Source of the DNA: Prolixibacteraceae bacterium
Lineage (GTDB): Bacteria; Bacteroidota; Bacteroidia; Bacteroidales; Prolixibacteraceae
DNA: 7,068 nt
Assembly (NCBI GenBank): GCA_014380255.1
Contig: JACMKG010000502.1
Span: forward strand, 1-7,068
Reading direction: 5' to 3'
Made by a program: the position numbers and the translations under genes. Numbering within the stretch: the first letter of the stretch is position 1; every line of letters begins with the position of its first letter. Positions 1 to 7,068 of this stretch are shown piece by piece. The notes beneath the pieces are model-generated. The model made no database searches and was not told the origin of the DNA. It was given only the letters and a program-made list of their open reading frames with translations.

Positions 1-2046
1 ACCAACCATGAAGTAAGCGTACGTGGAGGTACGGAAAAATTAAAGGTATTGGCATCTGCTACTTATTTTGATGAAAAAGGAATTGTGAAAACTCAGGACT
101 ATTCCCGTTATTCTGTAAGGGTGAACTTTGACTGGACATTGAATAATATCATTACGTTAGGAGGTCAGACACAATTTTCGCATTTCGAACGCAACGATGG
201 CCCCAATGTTTTTGATGGTGTAAAGAGTCTTTCTCCCTTGGCTAACATCTACACCCCAGAGGGCGTTTTAATCAACCGCCCGGGAAATGACCCACAACAA
301 TGGAGCCCGGTATTGAATCTCACTGAAGCTACGGTACTTTACAAAAAGAACCGCTACCTGGGCAGTTATTATCTGGAGGCCAAACTTCCCTTTGACTTTA
401 AATTTCGCTCAAACTTTGGGTTGGATGTAGGTCCATATTCCGATCAGAGATTTTACGGATCACGCAGTTCTGACCGCCAGGGGGGTAATGCCCGTGCCGA
501 AGATGGTGGAGACACCCGTTCGATGTATACCTGGGAAAACTTGCTTTACTGGAACAAGACATTGGGCAATCATACATTCGGCCTGACAGGGCTTCAATCC
601 ATTCAGGAGGAGAAATTCGAAGACTGGAGAATTAATGTACTAAACTTGCCGTACGAAAGCCAGCTATGGTACAACGTAGGAAGTTCACCGACAATCTCGA
701 GTGTAAACAGCAGCTTCACCAAATGGCAGCTTGCTTCATTTATGGGGCGTATCAATTATACTTACAAGGATAAGTATCTTCTGACAGCATCAGCCCGTTA
801 TGATGGTTCATCACGCTTATCCGAGAGCAATAAATGGGTCATGTTCCCGTCAGCCGCTATCGCCTGGCGCGTAAGTGAAGAAGGCATCTTTAAGGATTCT
901 GACTTCCTGAGTAATCTTAAATTGCGTGCAGGTTATGGAATCACCGGAAATACAGCCATTGACCCCTATAAAACAAGTGGGAATTTAGGTTTTGCCCGTT
1001 ACAATTATGGCAACAACAATGTCATGGCTTTCTATCAGAATGAAATGCCCAATCCAGATCTTTCATGGGAGAAAACTAAACAATACAATGCGGGTGTCGA
1101 TTTTGGATTCTTTAAAAACCGTATCAGTGGTGTGGTAGATGTTTACCTTCAAAATACCAGCGATTTGTTGATGGATCGCCAGCTACCACAAGCTTCCGGC
1201 TTTAACAGTGTGGTTTACAACATTGGAAAAACCCGTAACAAAGGGGTTGAGGTAACCGTTAATACCGAAAACATAAGGGGCAATAAATTCAGCTGGAGTA
1301 CGGATTTCATTTTTGCCCGCAACAAGGAAGAAATTGTTGAATTGTATGGTGGTAAAAATGATGATGTTGGTAATAGTTGGTTTATTGGTCAACCCTTACA
1401 GGTTTATTACGACTACAACTTCCTGGGAATATGGCAATTGGGCGAAGAGGCTGAGGCCGCTAAGTTTGGCTCATCCTTTAAACCTGGAACCATCAAAGTT
1501 GCTGATACCAATCCTGATTCTAAAATTACGGCTGAAGACCGCGTGATAGTAGGGTCAACCCGTCCAAAATTTACGGCCAGTATGTCGAATTACTTCAAGA
1601 TAGGAAACTTCGATCTCAATTTCTTTATCAATTCCTCGTATGGCAACATGCTGAAGTTTGACCGCAATTTAAGCTTTAATGGCCGTTATAACAGTATCAA
1701 AGTTAATTACTGGAGGGTAACTGAATACGATGCCAACGGGGTTGCTATGGCCAGCAATGGAAGCAATGAAGCCCCACGCCCGAATAATGGGGTTGAGAAT
1801 CCAGCCTACCGCGATGCCATGAATTATTTCGATGCCTCGTTTATTCGTCTGAGCAATGCCACATTGGGTTATAGTATACCGAAAAGTATTTTAGCCAAAG
1901 TTCACATCAACAAGCTTAGATTATATACCACTGTCCAGAATGCATATACCTACACCAATTATCCAGGTACTGATCCTGAAAGTGGGGAGAATTTCAACGC
2001 TCCTATGCCGCGTACTTTCCTGGTTGGGGTTAACCTGGGACTATAA
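1..2046 (+). CDS. SusC/RagA-family TonB-linked outer-membrane transporter (5'-truncated by window edge)
   Basis: Outer-membrane beta-barrel that imports an oligomeric nutrient (glycan or peptide in characterised relatives) with energy from TonB-ExbBD. The frame is open from base 1 to the stop, giving 681 residues. The TTG at 49 is an internal Leu codon, because family-type sequence (SVRGGTEK) precedes it. Full SusC proteins are usually about 1000 residues, so the signal peptide, carboxypeptidase-regulatory-like domain, TonB box and plug lie upstream of the window. Family signatures, in window residues: YDGSSR 267-272, FPSAAIAWR 282-290, LKLRAGYGITGN 306-317, NPDLSWEK 351-358, NKGVE 413-417, an EF-hand-like loop 502-513 (D-x-N-x-D-x-K-x-T-x-x-D), and the terminal PRTFLVGVNLGL. 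The last residue is Leu rather than the common Phe. susD follows after 40 bases with no terminator between, so they are probably cotranscribed. Family assignment is firm; the substrate is unknown. Confidence 0.96.
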   Translation, partial: TNHEVSVRGGTEKLKVLASATYFDEKGIVKTQDYSRYSVRVNFDWTLNNIITLGGQTQFSHFERNDGPNVFDGVKSLSPLANIYTPEGVLINRPGNDPQQWSPVLNLTEATVLYKKNRYLGSYYLEAKLPFDFKFRSNFGLDVGPYSDQRFYGSRSSDRQGGNARAEDGGDTRSMYTWENLLYWNKTLGNHTFGLTGLQSIQEEKFEDWRINVLNLPYESQLWYNVGSSPTISSVNSSFTKWQLASFMGRINYTYKDKYLLTASARYDGSSRLSESNKWVMFPSAAIAWRVSEEGIFKDSDFLSNLKLRAGYGITGNTAIDPYKTSGNLGFARYNYGNNNVMAFYQNEMPNPDLSWEKTKQYNAGVDFGFFKNRISGVVDVYLQNTSDLLMDRQLPQASGFNSVVYNIGKTRNKGVEVTVNTENIRGNKFSWSTDFIFARNKEEIVELYGGKNDDVGNSWFIGQPLQVYYDYNFLGIWQLGEEAEAAKFGSSFKPGTIKVADTNPDSKITAEDRVIVGSTRPKFTASMSNYFKIGNFDLNFFINSSYGNMLKFDRNLSFNGRYNSIKVNYWRVTEYDANGVAMASNGSNEAPRPNNGVENPAYRDAMNYFDASFIRLSNATLGYSIPKSILAKVHINKLRLYTTVQNAYTYTNYPGTDPESGENFNAPMPRTFLVGVNLGL

Positions 2047-2086
2047 TTCTGACACAATGCATAAACGTAAATAATTTAAAAAGGAT

Positions 2087-4060
2087 ATGAAAAAAATAAT
2101 TAATTATATATTAGTGATGGTATTATTGGCAACAACAGGTTGCGAAAATTACCTCAATGAAGAACGCTATACCGATGTAGGATATGACTACTTGAAAACC
2201 AAAGTCGGTATGGAATCTTCTGTTACAAGTGTTTATCAGGCTATGCGCTGGTATTGCGGCTCTTATAATCAAGGCGGAAATAGTACTTCGGGAGGAAATA
2301 TGGAGGCTTATTTTGTGCTGACCGAATATGGTACTGATTTTACATGGGAAGGTGCCGATGGTGGTAACAAAGACCCCTTCAACAAATATCTCACCTCCCT
2401 GAACCCTGCCCAGGATGTAATCAACAAATTCTGGAACAACAACTACAAAGCTATTACCAGGGCCAACACATCCCTGATGTATATGCCCGATGTGCTTGAT
2501 ATGACTGATGACCTGAAAAACCAACGAGTAGCTGAGTTGAGATTTCTTCGCGCATTCTATTACTTCGACCTGGTTCAACATTTTGGAGCAGTTCCATTGG
2601 TGATCAACGGAAATGTAACGGAAGTACTCACTGATTTCAAACGCACACCGGTACAGGCAGTTTATAGCCAGATTATTAGCGATTTAAAAGCATCCAGGGC
2701 TGTTTTGCCTGACGTATACCAACAAGCCGATCGGGGCCGGGCTACCAAATGGGCAGCTACACACCTGCTGGCTAAAGTATATCTGACTCGTATCAGCGCA
2801 GAAGCAACCATCCGTGGTGGAAAAGTATCGGATCTTGACAGTGCCGCAATCTTTGCTGAAGAGGTAATCAATTCAGGCAAATTTGCTTTGGAGTCCAACT
2901 TTGCCAATGTTTTTGAAATGAATAACCAAAAGGTAAGCAAGGAAATTATCTGGGATGTCGAATATACCAAAGATGCATTGTTTAGCGGGGCCGGAAGTTC
3001 TACCTCCGATGGTGGGAACCAGCTTCACCTGTATTGGGGAATGCAATACGATATCAAACCGGGTATGATCCGCGATATCGCCAATGGGCGCCCGTTCAAA
3101 AGAACAAGACCGAATTCAATGATTATAAACAACCTGTGGAACAAAACCAATGATTCACGTCTTTACAAAACCTTTAAATGGGCTTTTTACAGCAACAATC
3201 CTACAACAGCTGCTACCAACGTCTGGAAAGATAAATACTACTTCATTAATGCCGCAACGAACGCTGAAGACAAGAATGATGTAATATACACTACCCCTGC
3301 AGAGTTGGTTGGTAAACCTAAATTCAAGACAGGTGATACAGCCATCTTTGTATCATCCAAGTATTATGGGGCATTGAGCCTTTATTCGACTGCAAATGCC
3401 AAGCAAACAGTTCTGGATCCTGCCAAATACCGCCAGATGTTAATCGATATTGCCAAGTCACGCTATCAGTTGATCCCTGTGGATAAATACGATTTGATCA
3501 ATTTCCCAACCATGTTAAAATGGATGGACGACCAGCGTGCGGATATCAATTACCAGGCTGGTTCACGCAACTTTCACCGCATGCGTCTGGCTGAAACCTA
3601 TTTGATTGCTGGCGAAGCGTATGGAAGAAAAGGAGATTGGAACAATGCACTTAAATACATCAACCTTGTACGCGCACGTGCAGCCTATGCCGCTGGAGAA
3701 TCCAAACCAGCCCAGGTAGTTAAAATCGATGGTGGAACCAACAATACCAATCCTACGGTTGACAATATGCTGGTTACCGAGGCCATGGTTAAAACACCGG
3801 CATTCCCCTCCGGAGCTGGGTTCGACCCATTTGTAGACTGGATGCTCGAGGAACGTGCTCGCGAACTTTACGGAGAAATGAACCGCTGGGAAGATCTGGT
3901 TCGTACAGGTACCCTGATTGCACGTAATAAATTGTATAATCCCGATAGCAAGAACAATATTCAGGATTATCACAAATTACGCCCTATACCAAGTACCTTT
4001 ACCGACAGGCTTTCACCCAAGCCACCGGTTGCTGAAGTTCAGAATCCGGGGTATTATTAA
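2087..4060 (+). CDS. SusD/RagB-family nutrient-binding surface lipoprotein
   Basis: Surface lipoprotein that captures substrate and caps the SusC barrel encoded just upstream. The protein has 657 residues. The start is fixed by a lipoprotein signal peptide: Lys2-Lys3, a hydrophobic stretch 4-15, and lipobox A-T-T-G-C with the lipidated Cys at 19. Acidic residues follow (E20, E25, E26), in keeping with surface export of Bacteroidota lipoproteins. An AAGGA at 2081-2085 is one base from the ATG, too close to act as a Shine-Dalgarno. Family motifs: AELRFLRAFYYFDLVQHFGAVP at 149-170 (the conserved FLRA helix), RLAETYLIAGEA 500-511, INLVRARA 525-532, LEERARELYGE 587-597, RWEDLVRTG 600-608, and the closing LRPIP and QNPGYY. 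These lie on the helical TPR-like scaffold of the family. It is longer than classical SusD (about 550); the extra length appears to sit between roughly 290 and 490. No frameshift is seen. Ligand is unknown. Confidence 0.96.
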   Translation: MKKIINYILVMVLLATTGCENYLNEERYTDVGYDYLKTKVGMESSVTSVYQAMRWYCGSYNQGGNSTSGGNMEAYFVLTEYGTDFTWEGADGGNKDPFNKYLTSLNPAQDVINKFWNNNYKAITRANTSLMYMPDVLDMTDDLKNQRVAELRFLRAFYYFDLVQHFGAVPLVINGNVTEVLTDFKRTPVQAVYSQIISDLKASRAVLPDVYQQADRGRATKWAATHLLAKVYLTRISAEATIRGGKVSDLDSAAIFAEEVINSGKFALESNFANVFEMNNQKVSKEIIWDVEYTKDALFSGAGSSTSDGGNQLHLYWGMQYDIKPGMIRDIANGRPFKRTRPNSMIINNLWNKTNDSRLYKTFKWAFYSNNPTTAATNVWKDKYYFINAATNAEDKNDVIYTTPAELVGKPKFKTGDTAIFVSSKYYGALSLYSTANAKQTVLDPAKYRQMLIDIAKSRYQLIPVDKYDLINFPTMLKWMDDQRADINYQAGSRNFHRMRLAETYLIAGEAYGRKGDWNNALKYINLVRARAAYAAGESKPAQVVKIDGGTNNTNPTVDNMLVTEAMVKTPAFPSGAGFDPFVDWMLEERARELYGEMNRWEDLVRTGTLIARNKLYNPDSKNNIQDYHKLRPIPSTFTDRLSPKPPVAEVQNPGYY

Positions 4061-4075
4061 TCCTCCTCATTGATC

Positions 4076-4113
4076 AAGGCCGTCTTAAAATCCCATTTAA
4101 GACGGCCTTTTTT
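4076..4113 (+). terminator. Intrinsic terminator of the susCD unit
   Basis: Perfect 14-bp inverted repeat: left arm 4076-4089 (AAGGCCGTCTTAAA), right arm 4096-4109, 6-nt loop, with a T-run through 4113. It begins 15 bases after the susD stop. The reverse strand has no T-run beyond the stem, so it should act mainly on rightward transcription. It marks susD as the last gene of its operon. Confidence 0.93.
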
Positions 4114-4204
4114 ATTCGCTGAAAAAGAAGAATGAATGAATTAATCCGGGTATCATTCTTGGGCGGTGAATTTCATGAACCTAAAATATATTCTCCTGAC
4201 AGTC

Positions 4205-4234
4205 TTGAATTTCAAACTTATTTGTTTACTTTTG
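4205..4234 (+). promoter_or_regulatory. rpsO promoter, Bacteroidota -33/-7 type
   Basis: TACTTTTG at 4227-4234 matches the Bacteroidota -7 consensus TAnnTTTG at all six defined positions. TTG at 4205-4207 lies 19 nt upstream, within the 19-21 nt spacing known for the TTTG -33 element; only the first T is replaced, by C. Transcription would begin near 4238-4241, giving an rpsO leader of about 82-85 nt. It lies downstream of the susCD terminator, which supports an independent unit. The start site is inferred, not measured. Confidence 0.72.
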
Positions 4235-4237
4235 CCC

Positions 4238-4303
4238 AGCTTTATAAAATAATTTTAAGCTGTTGTTATTGAAAGCGATGCTGCGGCTTAAAGATCGTAT
4301 AAC
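4238..4303 (+). promoter_or_regulatory. Structured rpsO 5' leader, candidate S15 autoregulatory element
   Basis: Two local hairpins can form. The first pairs 4237-4242 with 4257-4262, plus 4246-4249 with 4253-4256. The second pairs 4265-4269 with 4299-4303 and 4275-4279 with 4294-4298, with a UGAAA bulge at 4270-4274. A competing helix pairs 4253-4263 with 4283-4293 (11 pairs, 3 of them wobbles); it uses the 3' arm of hairpin 1 and the loop of hairpin 2, so it forms either an alternative hairpin or a pseudoknot. It contains a G4285-U4261 / G4286-C4260 step like the G-U/G-C step S15 recognises in 16S rRNA. S15 represses its own mRNA through leader structures in several phyla. Regulation here is inferred. 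If transcription starts at 4238 or later, hairpin 1 loses one or more basal pairs. Confidence 0.45.
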
Positions 4304-4322
4304 CAAATAAAATACATTTAAA

Positions 4323-4592
4323 ATGTACTTAACACCGGAAAAGAAAATTGAATTCTTCGAAAAATACGGAGAATCAGCCAAGAACACAGGATCATCAGAA
4401 GCACAGATCGCGTTGTTTTCATACCGCATCAACCACCTGACCGATCACTTGAAAGCAAACAAAAAAGACTTCAGCACCCAGCGTGCTTTGATCACTTTAG
4501 TAGGTAAACGCAGAAGCCTTTTAGACTATCTGAAGAAAAAAGACATCGAGCGTTACCGCGCAATTGTAAAAGACCTCAACTTACGTCGATAA
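4323..4592 (+). CDS. rpsO: 30S ribosomal protein S15 (uS15)
   Basis: S15 is a primary 16S rRNA-binding protein. It binds the three-way junction of the central domain (helices 20-22) and nucleates platform assembly; it also helps form an intersubunit bridge. The 89-residue length is standard. Family landmarks: the TGSSEAQIALFSYRINHLTDHLK block at about residues 22-44, and the hallmark GKRRSLLDYLKKKDIERYRAIVKDLNLR near the C-terminus. The ATG at 4323 begins the typical Bacteroidota MYLTPEKK start. Only A/T-rich sequence precedes it, with no Shine-Dalgarno, which is normal in this phylum. It has its own promoter, leader and terminator. pnp lies next downstream, the usual bacterial neighbour, but the terminator between them suggests a mostly monocistronic rpsO mRNA. 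Nothing in the protein is odd. Confidence 0.98.
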   Translation: MYLTPEKKIEFFEKYGESAKNTGSSEAQIALFSYRINHLTDHLKANKKDFSTQRALITLVGKRRSLLDYLKKKDIERYRAIVKDLNLRR

Positions 4593-4600
4593 TTTACAAC

Positions 4601-4637
4601 AGAAAAGGCAATATATTTATTGCCTTTTCTTATTTTT
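4601..4637 (+). terminator. Intrinsic terminator between rpsO and pnp
   Basis: Perfect 13-bp inverted repeat: arms 4601-4613 (AGAAAAGGCAATA) and 4618-4630, loop TATT, followed by TATTTTT at 4631-4637. It starts 8 bases after the rpsO stop. The stem is A/T-rich outside a central GGC/GCC core, so some readthrough into pnp is possible. It could also serve as a 3' barrier stabilising rpsO mRNA. Confidence 0.88.
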
Positions 4638-4667
4638 ATACCCGCGTTAGAATCTGACGGTACCATT

Positions 4668-4758
4668 TTTTAAAGCGACCTTTCTGAAAATATATTTTTT
4701 CTGAAAACCAAATACCCCACCACGGCATTTGTATAGTACCTTTAAAAAATTATTTATT
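4668..4758 (+). promoter_or_regulatory. Weak pnp promoter candidates in the A/T-rich spacer
   Basis: No perfect TAnnTTTG is present. Candidates are TATATTTT at 4691-4698 (one mismatch) with TTTT at 4668-4671 spaced 19 nt, and TACCTTTA at 4737-4744 (one mismatch) with no upstream element. A TTTG at 4728-4731 lies 19 nt before a poor TATTTATT at 4751-4758. Since a strong terminator precedes this spacer, pnp probably has its own promoter, but I cannot choose among these. The spacer also holds a direct repeat of TTTCTGAAAA at 4681-4690 and 4698-4707. Confidence 0.25.
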
Positions 4759-4767
4759 GATAAAATT

Positions 4768-7068
4768 ATGAATCAAGCAATTATTAAAACAATTGACCTT
4801 GGGGATGGCCGTACCATTACCATTGAAACAGGCCGACTGGCCAAACAAGCTGATGGTGCGGTGGTTGTAAGAATGGGTGATACGATGCTGCTCGCCACTG
4901 TGGTAGCTGCTGTAGACGCCAAGGAAGATGTGGATTTTATGCCACTCGCCGTTGATTACCGTGAAAAATTTGCAGCAGCCGGAAGGTTCCCCGGAGGCTT
5001 CCTGAAACGCGAATCCCGCCCTTCAGATGATGAAATTCTCATTGCCCGCCTGGTGGACCGCGCTTTACGTCCGTTATTTCCTGCCGATTTCCACGCCGAA
5101 ACAGCCATGATGATCTCCCTGATCTCTTCCGATCCAGAAGTGATGGCCGATTCACTGGCAGGTCTGGCCGCTTCAGCTGCCATTGCCGTTTCAGATGTCC
5201 CTTTTGAAACCCCCATTTCTGAAGTACGTGTAGCACGCATTGATGGTAAGTTTATCGTAAACCCAACCTATTCCCAGCTGGCGAATGCCGACCTGGATAT
5301 CATGGTAGGTGCATCGTATGACAACATCATGATGGTGGAAGGTGAAATGGATGAAGTATCAGAAGAAGTGATGCTCGAGGCCATAAAAGTGGCCCACGAT
5401 GCCATTAAAATTCATTGCAAGGCACAGGAAGAACTGGCAGCTTTGGTAGGTAAGAAAAAACGTACCTATAGCCACGAAATAAATGATGCAGTCCTGAAAG
5501 CCAAAGTGTTTGAAGATTTGTATCCCAAATGTTATGCACTGGCCACCCAGCGTGTGAACGATAAACAAAAACGTATCGAAGGTTTCCATGCCATTGTTGA
5601 CGAGTATGTGTTGAACTACCTGGAAGCCAATGCCGAAAATACGGAAATCGATATTGTTACCAATGTAAAACTGATCCGCAAGTATTACCACGATGTTGAA
5701 AAGGAAGCCATGCGCCGCATGATCCTTGATGAAGGTATCCGTCTGGATGGCCGTTCAACAACACAAATCCGCCCTATCTGGGGTGAGGTGAATTACCTGC
5801 CCGGATCTCACGGATCGGCCATCTTTACACGTGGAGAAACACAATCATTGTCATCGATCACCCTGGGAACTAAAATGGATGTGAAGAAAATTGACAGTGT
5901 AACCTACCAGGGAACCGAAAGATTCTTGCTTCACTATAACTTCCCTCCATTCTCGGTTGGTGAAGCCAAAGTGCCAAGAGGAACTGGTCGCCGCGAAATC
6001 GGTCACGGTAACCTGGCTTTCCGTGCCCTTAAGAAAATGATACCGGATGATTTCCCTTACGTGGTAAGGGTTGTTTCCGATATCCTGGAGTCAAACGGAT
6101 CATCATCCATGGCTACTGTTTGTGCAGGAACCATGTGTATGCTGGATGCCGGTATGAAAATGAAACGTCCTGTATCAGGAATCGCTATGGGTTTGATTAC
6201 AGACCCTGCCAACAATAAATTTGCCGTCCTTTCAGACATCCTGGGTGATGAAGACCACTTGGGTGATATGGACTTCAAGGTAACAGGTACCGAAAAAGGA
6301 ATCACTGCCACCCAGATGGATATCAAGGTAGGCGGACTTTCCTTTGAAATTCTGACCCAGGCCTTAAAGCAAGCCAAAGAAGGCCGCGATCACATCCTGG
6401 GCGAAATCCTTAAAGTGATTTCTGAACCACGTGCTGACTACAAGCCAAACGTACCACGTGTGGAAGTAATTCAGGTGCCTAAAGAATTCATCGGGCCAAT
6501 CATTGGGCCAGGCGGAAAGAACATCCAGAAACTTCAGGAAGAAACCAAAACGGTTATTTCGATTGAAGAAAGAGATGACATCGGTTATGTTGAAATCTCC
6601 AGTACCAACCAGGAAGCGTTGGAAGCTGCCAAAATGCGCATTAAGCTGATTGTAGCTATTCCTGAAAAAGGGGCCATCTATAAAGGCAAGATCAAATCGA
6701 TCACCTCATTCGGCGCCTTTGTTGAAATCATGCCCGGAAAAGAAGGATTGCTCCACATTTCTGAAATCAGCTGGACACGCCTTAACACCGTGGAAGAAGC
6801 GCTTCAGGAAGGCCAGGAAATCGAGGTTAAACTGCTGGATATGGACCGTGACGGAAAGATGAAACTATCTCACCGTGTACTGCTTCCAAAACCTGAAGGA
6901 ATGCCTGAAAGGACTGAGCGCAGCGAAGATCGTCCACCACGCCGTGATGACAACCGCGGAGGCGAACGTCGTGATGACCGTCGTGACAACCGGGGCGGAG
7001 ATCGTGGAGGTGACCGCAGAGATAACCGCGACAACCGTGGCGGAGATCGTAACCGCGATCGCAACTAA
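4768..7068 (+). CDS. pnp: Polynucleotide phosphorylase (polyribonucleotide nucleotidyltransferase) with Arg/Asp-rich tail
   Basis: Trimeric 3'-5' exoribonuclease that phosphorolyses RNA to nucleoside diphosphates; it can also add tails in reverse. It acts in cytoplasmic mRNA decay and RNA quality control. The ATG at 4768 gives 766 residues. A TTG 13 codons upstream extends the frame, but its peptide ([13 protein letters not shown]) is not family-like, while [15 protein letters not shown] is. Layout: RNase PH domain 1 about 10-145, helical linker about 240-320, RNase PH domain 2 about 330-545, KH about 563-625 with GxxG at 580-583, S1 about 635-706, and a low-complexity tail 712-766. Active-site residues align with E. 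coli: the RREIGH phosphate-binding motif at 408-413, SSS 445-447, and D496, D502 and K504 (E. coli D486, D492, K494). It should therefore be active. The stop codon is the last three bases of the window, so no downstream gene is visible. Confidence 0.98.
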   Translation: MNQAIIKTIDLGDGRTITIETGRLAKQADGAVVVRMGDTMLLATVVAAVDAKEDVDFMPLAVDYREKFAAAGRFPGGFLKRESRPSDDEILIARLVDRALRPLFPADFHAETAMMISLISSDPEVMADSLAGLAASAAIAVSDVPFETPISEVRVARIDGKFIVNPTYSQLANADLDIMVGASYDNIMMVEGEMDEVSEEVMLEAIKVAHDAIKIHCKAQEELAALVGKKKRTYSHEINDAVLKAKVFEDLYPKCYALATQRVNDKQKRIEGFHAIVDEYVLNYLEANAENTEIDIVTNVKLIRKYYHDVEKEAMRRMILDEGIRLDGRSTTQIRPIWGEVNYLPGSHGSAIFTRGETQSLSSITLGTKMDVKKIDSVTYQGTERFLLHYNFPPFSVGEAKVPRGTGRREIGHGNLAFRALKKMIPDDFPYVVRVVSDILESNGSSSMATVCAGTMCMLDAGMKMKRPVSGIAMGLITDPANNKFAVLSDILGDEDHLGDMDFKVTGTEKGITATQMDIKVGGLSFEILTQALKQAKEGRDHILGEILKVISEPRADYKPNVPRVEVIQVPKEFIGPIIGPGGKNIQKLQEETKTVISIEERDDIGYVEISSTNQEALEAAKMRIKLIVAIPEKGAIYKGKIKSITSFGAFVEIMPGKEGLLHISEISWTRLNTVEEALQEGQEIEVKLLDMDRDGKMKLSHRVLLPKPEGMPERTERSEDRPPRRDDNRGGERRDDRRDNRGGDRGGDRRDNRDNRGGDRNRDRN
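6982..7050 (+). repeat. 24-bp imperfect direct repeat inside the pnp tail
   Basis: The copies at 6982-7005 and 7027-7050 match at 22 of 24 bases. The differences are at positions 3 (T/C) and 12 (G/T) and both are synonymous. Each copy encodes RDNRGGDR. The 21 bases between are related shorter arginine/aspartate codons. This suggests the low-complexity tail grew by local duplication, with selection keeping the peptide. Confidence 0.85.

Noticed and set aside
49..51. TTG as a start codon for the SusC-like gene
   Set aside because: The frame is open to base 1 and the 16 residues before it match the SusC family, so this is an internal Leu in a gene cut by the window edge.
1313..1546. Overlapping + strand frame of 77 codons inside the SusC gene
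   Set aside because: It is a +1-frame shadow of conserved SusC sequence with no independent signals.
2081..2085. AAGGA as the susD ribosome binding site
   Set aside because: It is only one base from the ATG, too close for Shine-Dalgarno pairing, and Bacteroidota rarely use such sites.
3563..3973. Minus-strand frame of 136 codons opposite susD (and others opposite susD and pnp)
   Set aside because: It lies inside a clearly coding gene, has no recognisable domain and is best read as a shadow frame.
4128..4160. 8-bp inverted repeat (AAGAATGA/TCATTCTT) with 17-nt loop between the susCD terminator and the rpsO promoter
   Set aside because: Short, A/T-rich, long loop and no T-run; it can easily arise by chance. 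The rest of 4114-4204 shows nothing I can assign.
4226..4432. Minus-strand frame running through the rpsO promoter, leader and 5' coding region
   Set aside because: It has no similarity to anything I recognise and overlaps a well-supported promoter and gene on the other strand.
4729..4767. N-terminal extension of PNPase from a TTG start
   Set aside because: The 13 added residues resemble translated A/T-rich leader, while the ATG at 4768 begins at the expected family N-terminus.
6870..7064. Minus-strand open frame rich in Ser/Arg, resembling an SR-type protein
   Set aside because: Its composition is the antisense reflection of the repetitive Arg/Asp codons of the pnp tail; there is no start context or domain.

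Overview
The window reads as chromosomal DNA of a Bacteroidota (Bacteroidetes) bacterium. The evidence is a SusC/SusD outer-membrane uptake pair, start codons preceded by A/T-rich sequence with no usable Shine-Dalgarno, and a promoter of the phylum's TTTG/TAnnTTTG type. Order and genus cannot be fixed by eye. All four genes are on the + strand and coding density is high.

Region 1 (1-4113) is the end of a nutrient-uptake operon. It holds the C-terminal two thirds of a SusC-like TonB-dependent transporter whose 5' end lies outside the window, then, after 40 bases, a complete SusD-like surface lipoprotein. The two proteins are expected to form one outer-membrane import complex in which SusD lids the SusC barrel. 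A perfect 14-bp hairpin followed by a T-run ends the unit. No degradative enzyme follows, so the substrate cannot be inferred from this side.

Region 2 (about 4205-4637) is a self-contained ribosomal protein S15 unit: a good Bacteroidota-type promoter, an approximately 85-nt leader that can fold in two competing ways (a candidate S15 autoregulatory site), rpsO, and a 13-bp intrinsic terminator.

Region 3 (4638-7068) is pnp, encoding polynucleotide phosphorylase, preceded by a 130-base A/T-rich spacer with only weak promoter candidates. The protein has the full RNase PH-RNase PH-KH-S1 layout plus a 55-residue low-complexity Arg/Asp/Gly/Asn tail. The window ends exactly at its stop codon.

The uptake operon and the translation/RNA-decay genes look like separate transcription units that are merely adjacent. 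I see no mobile element, CRISPR array, tRNA or rRNA, and no obviously new multi-gene system. The most interesting points are the rpsO leader and the PNPase tail.
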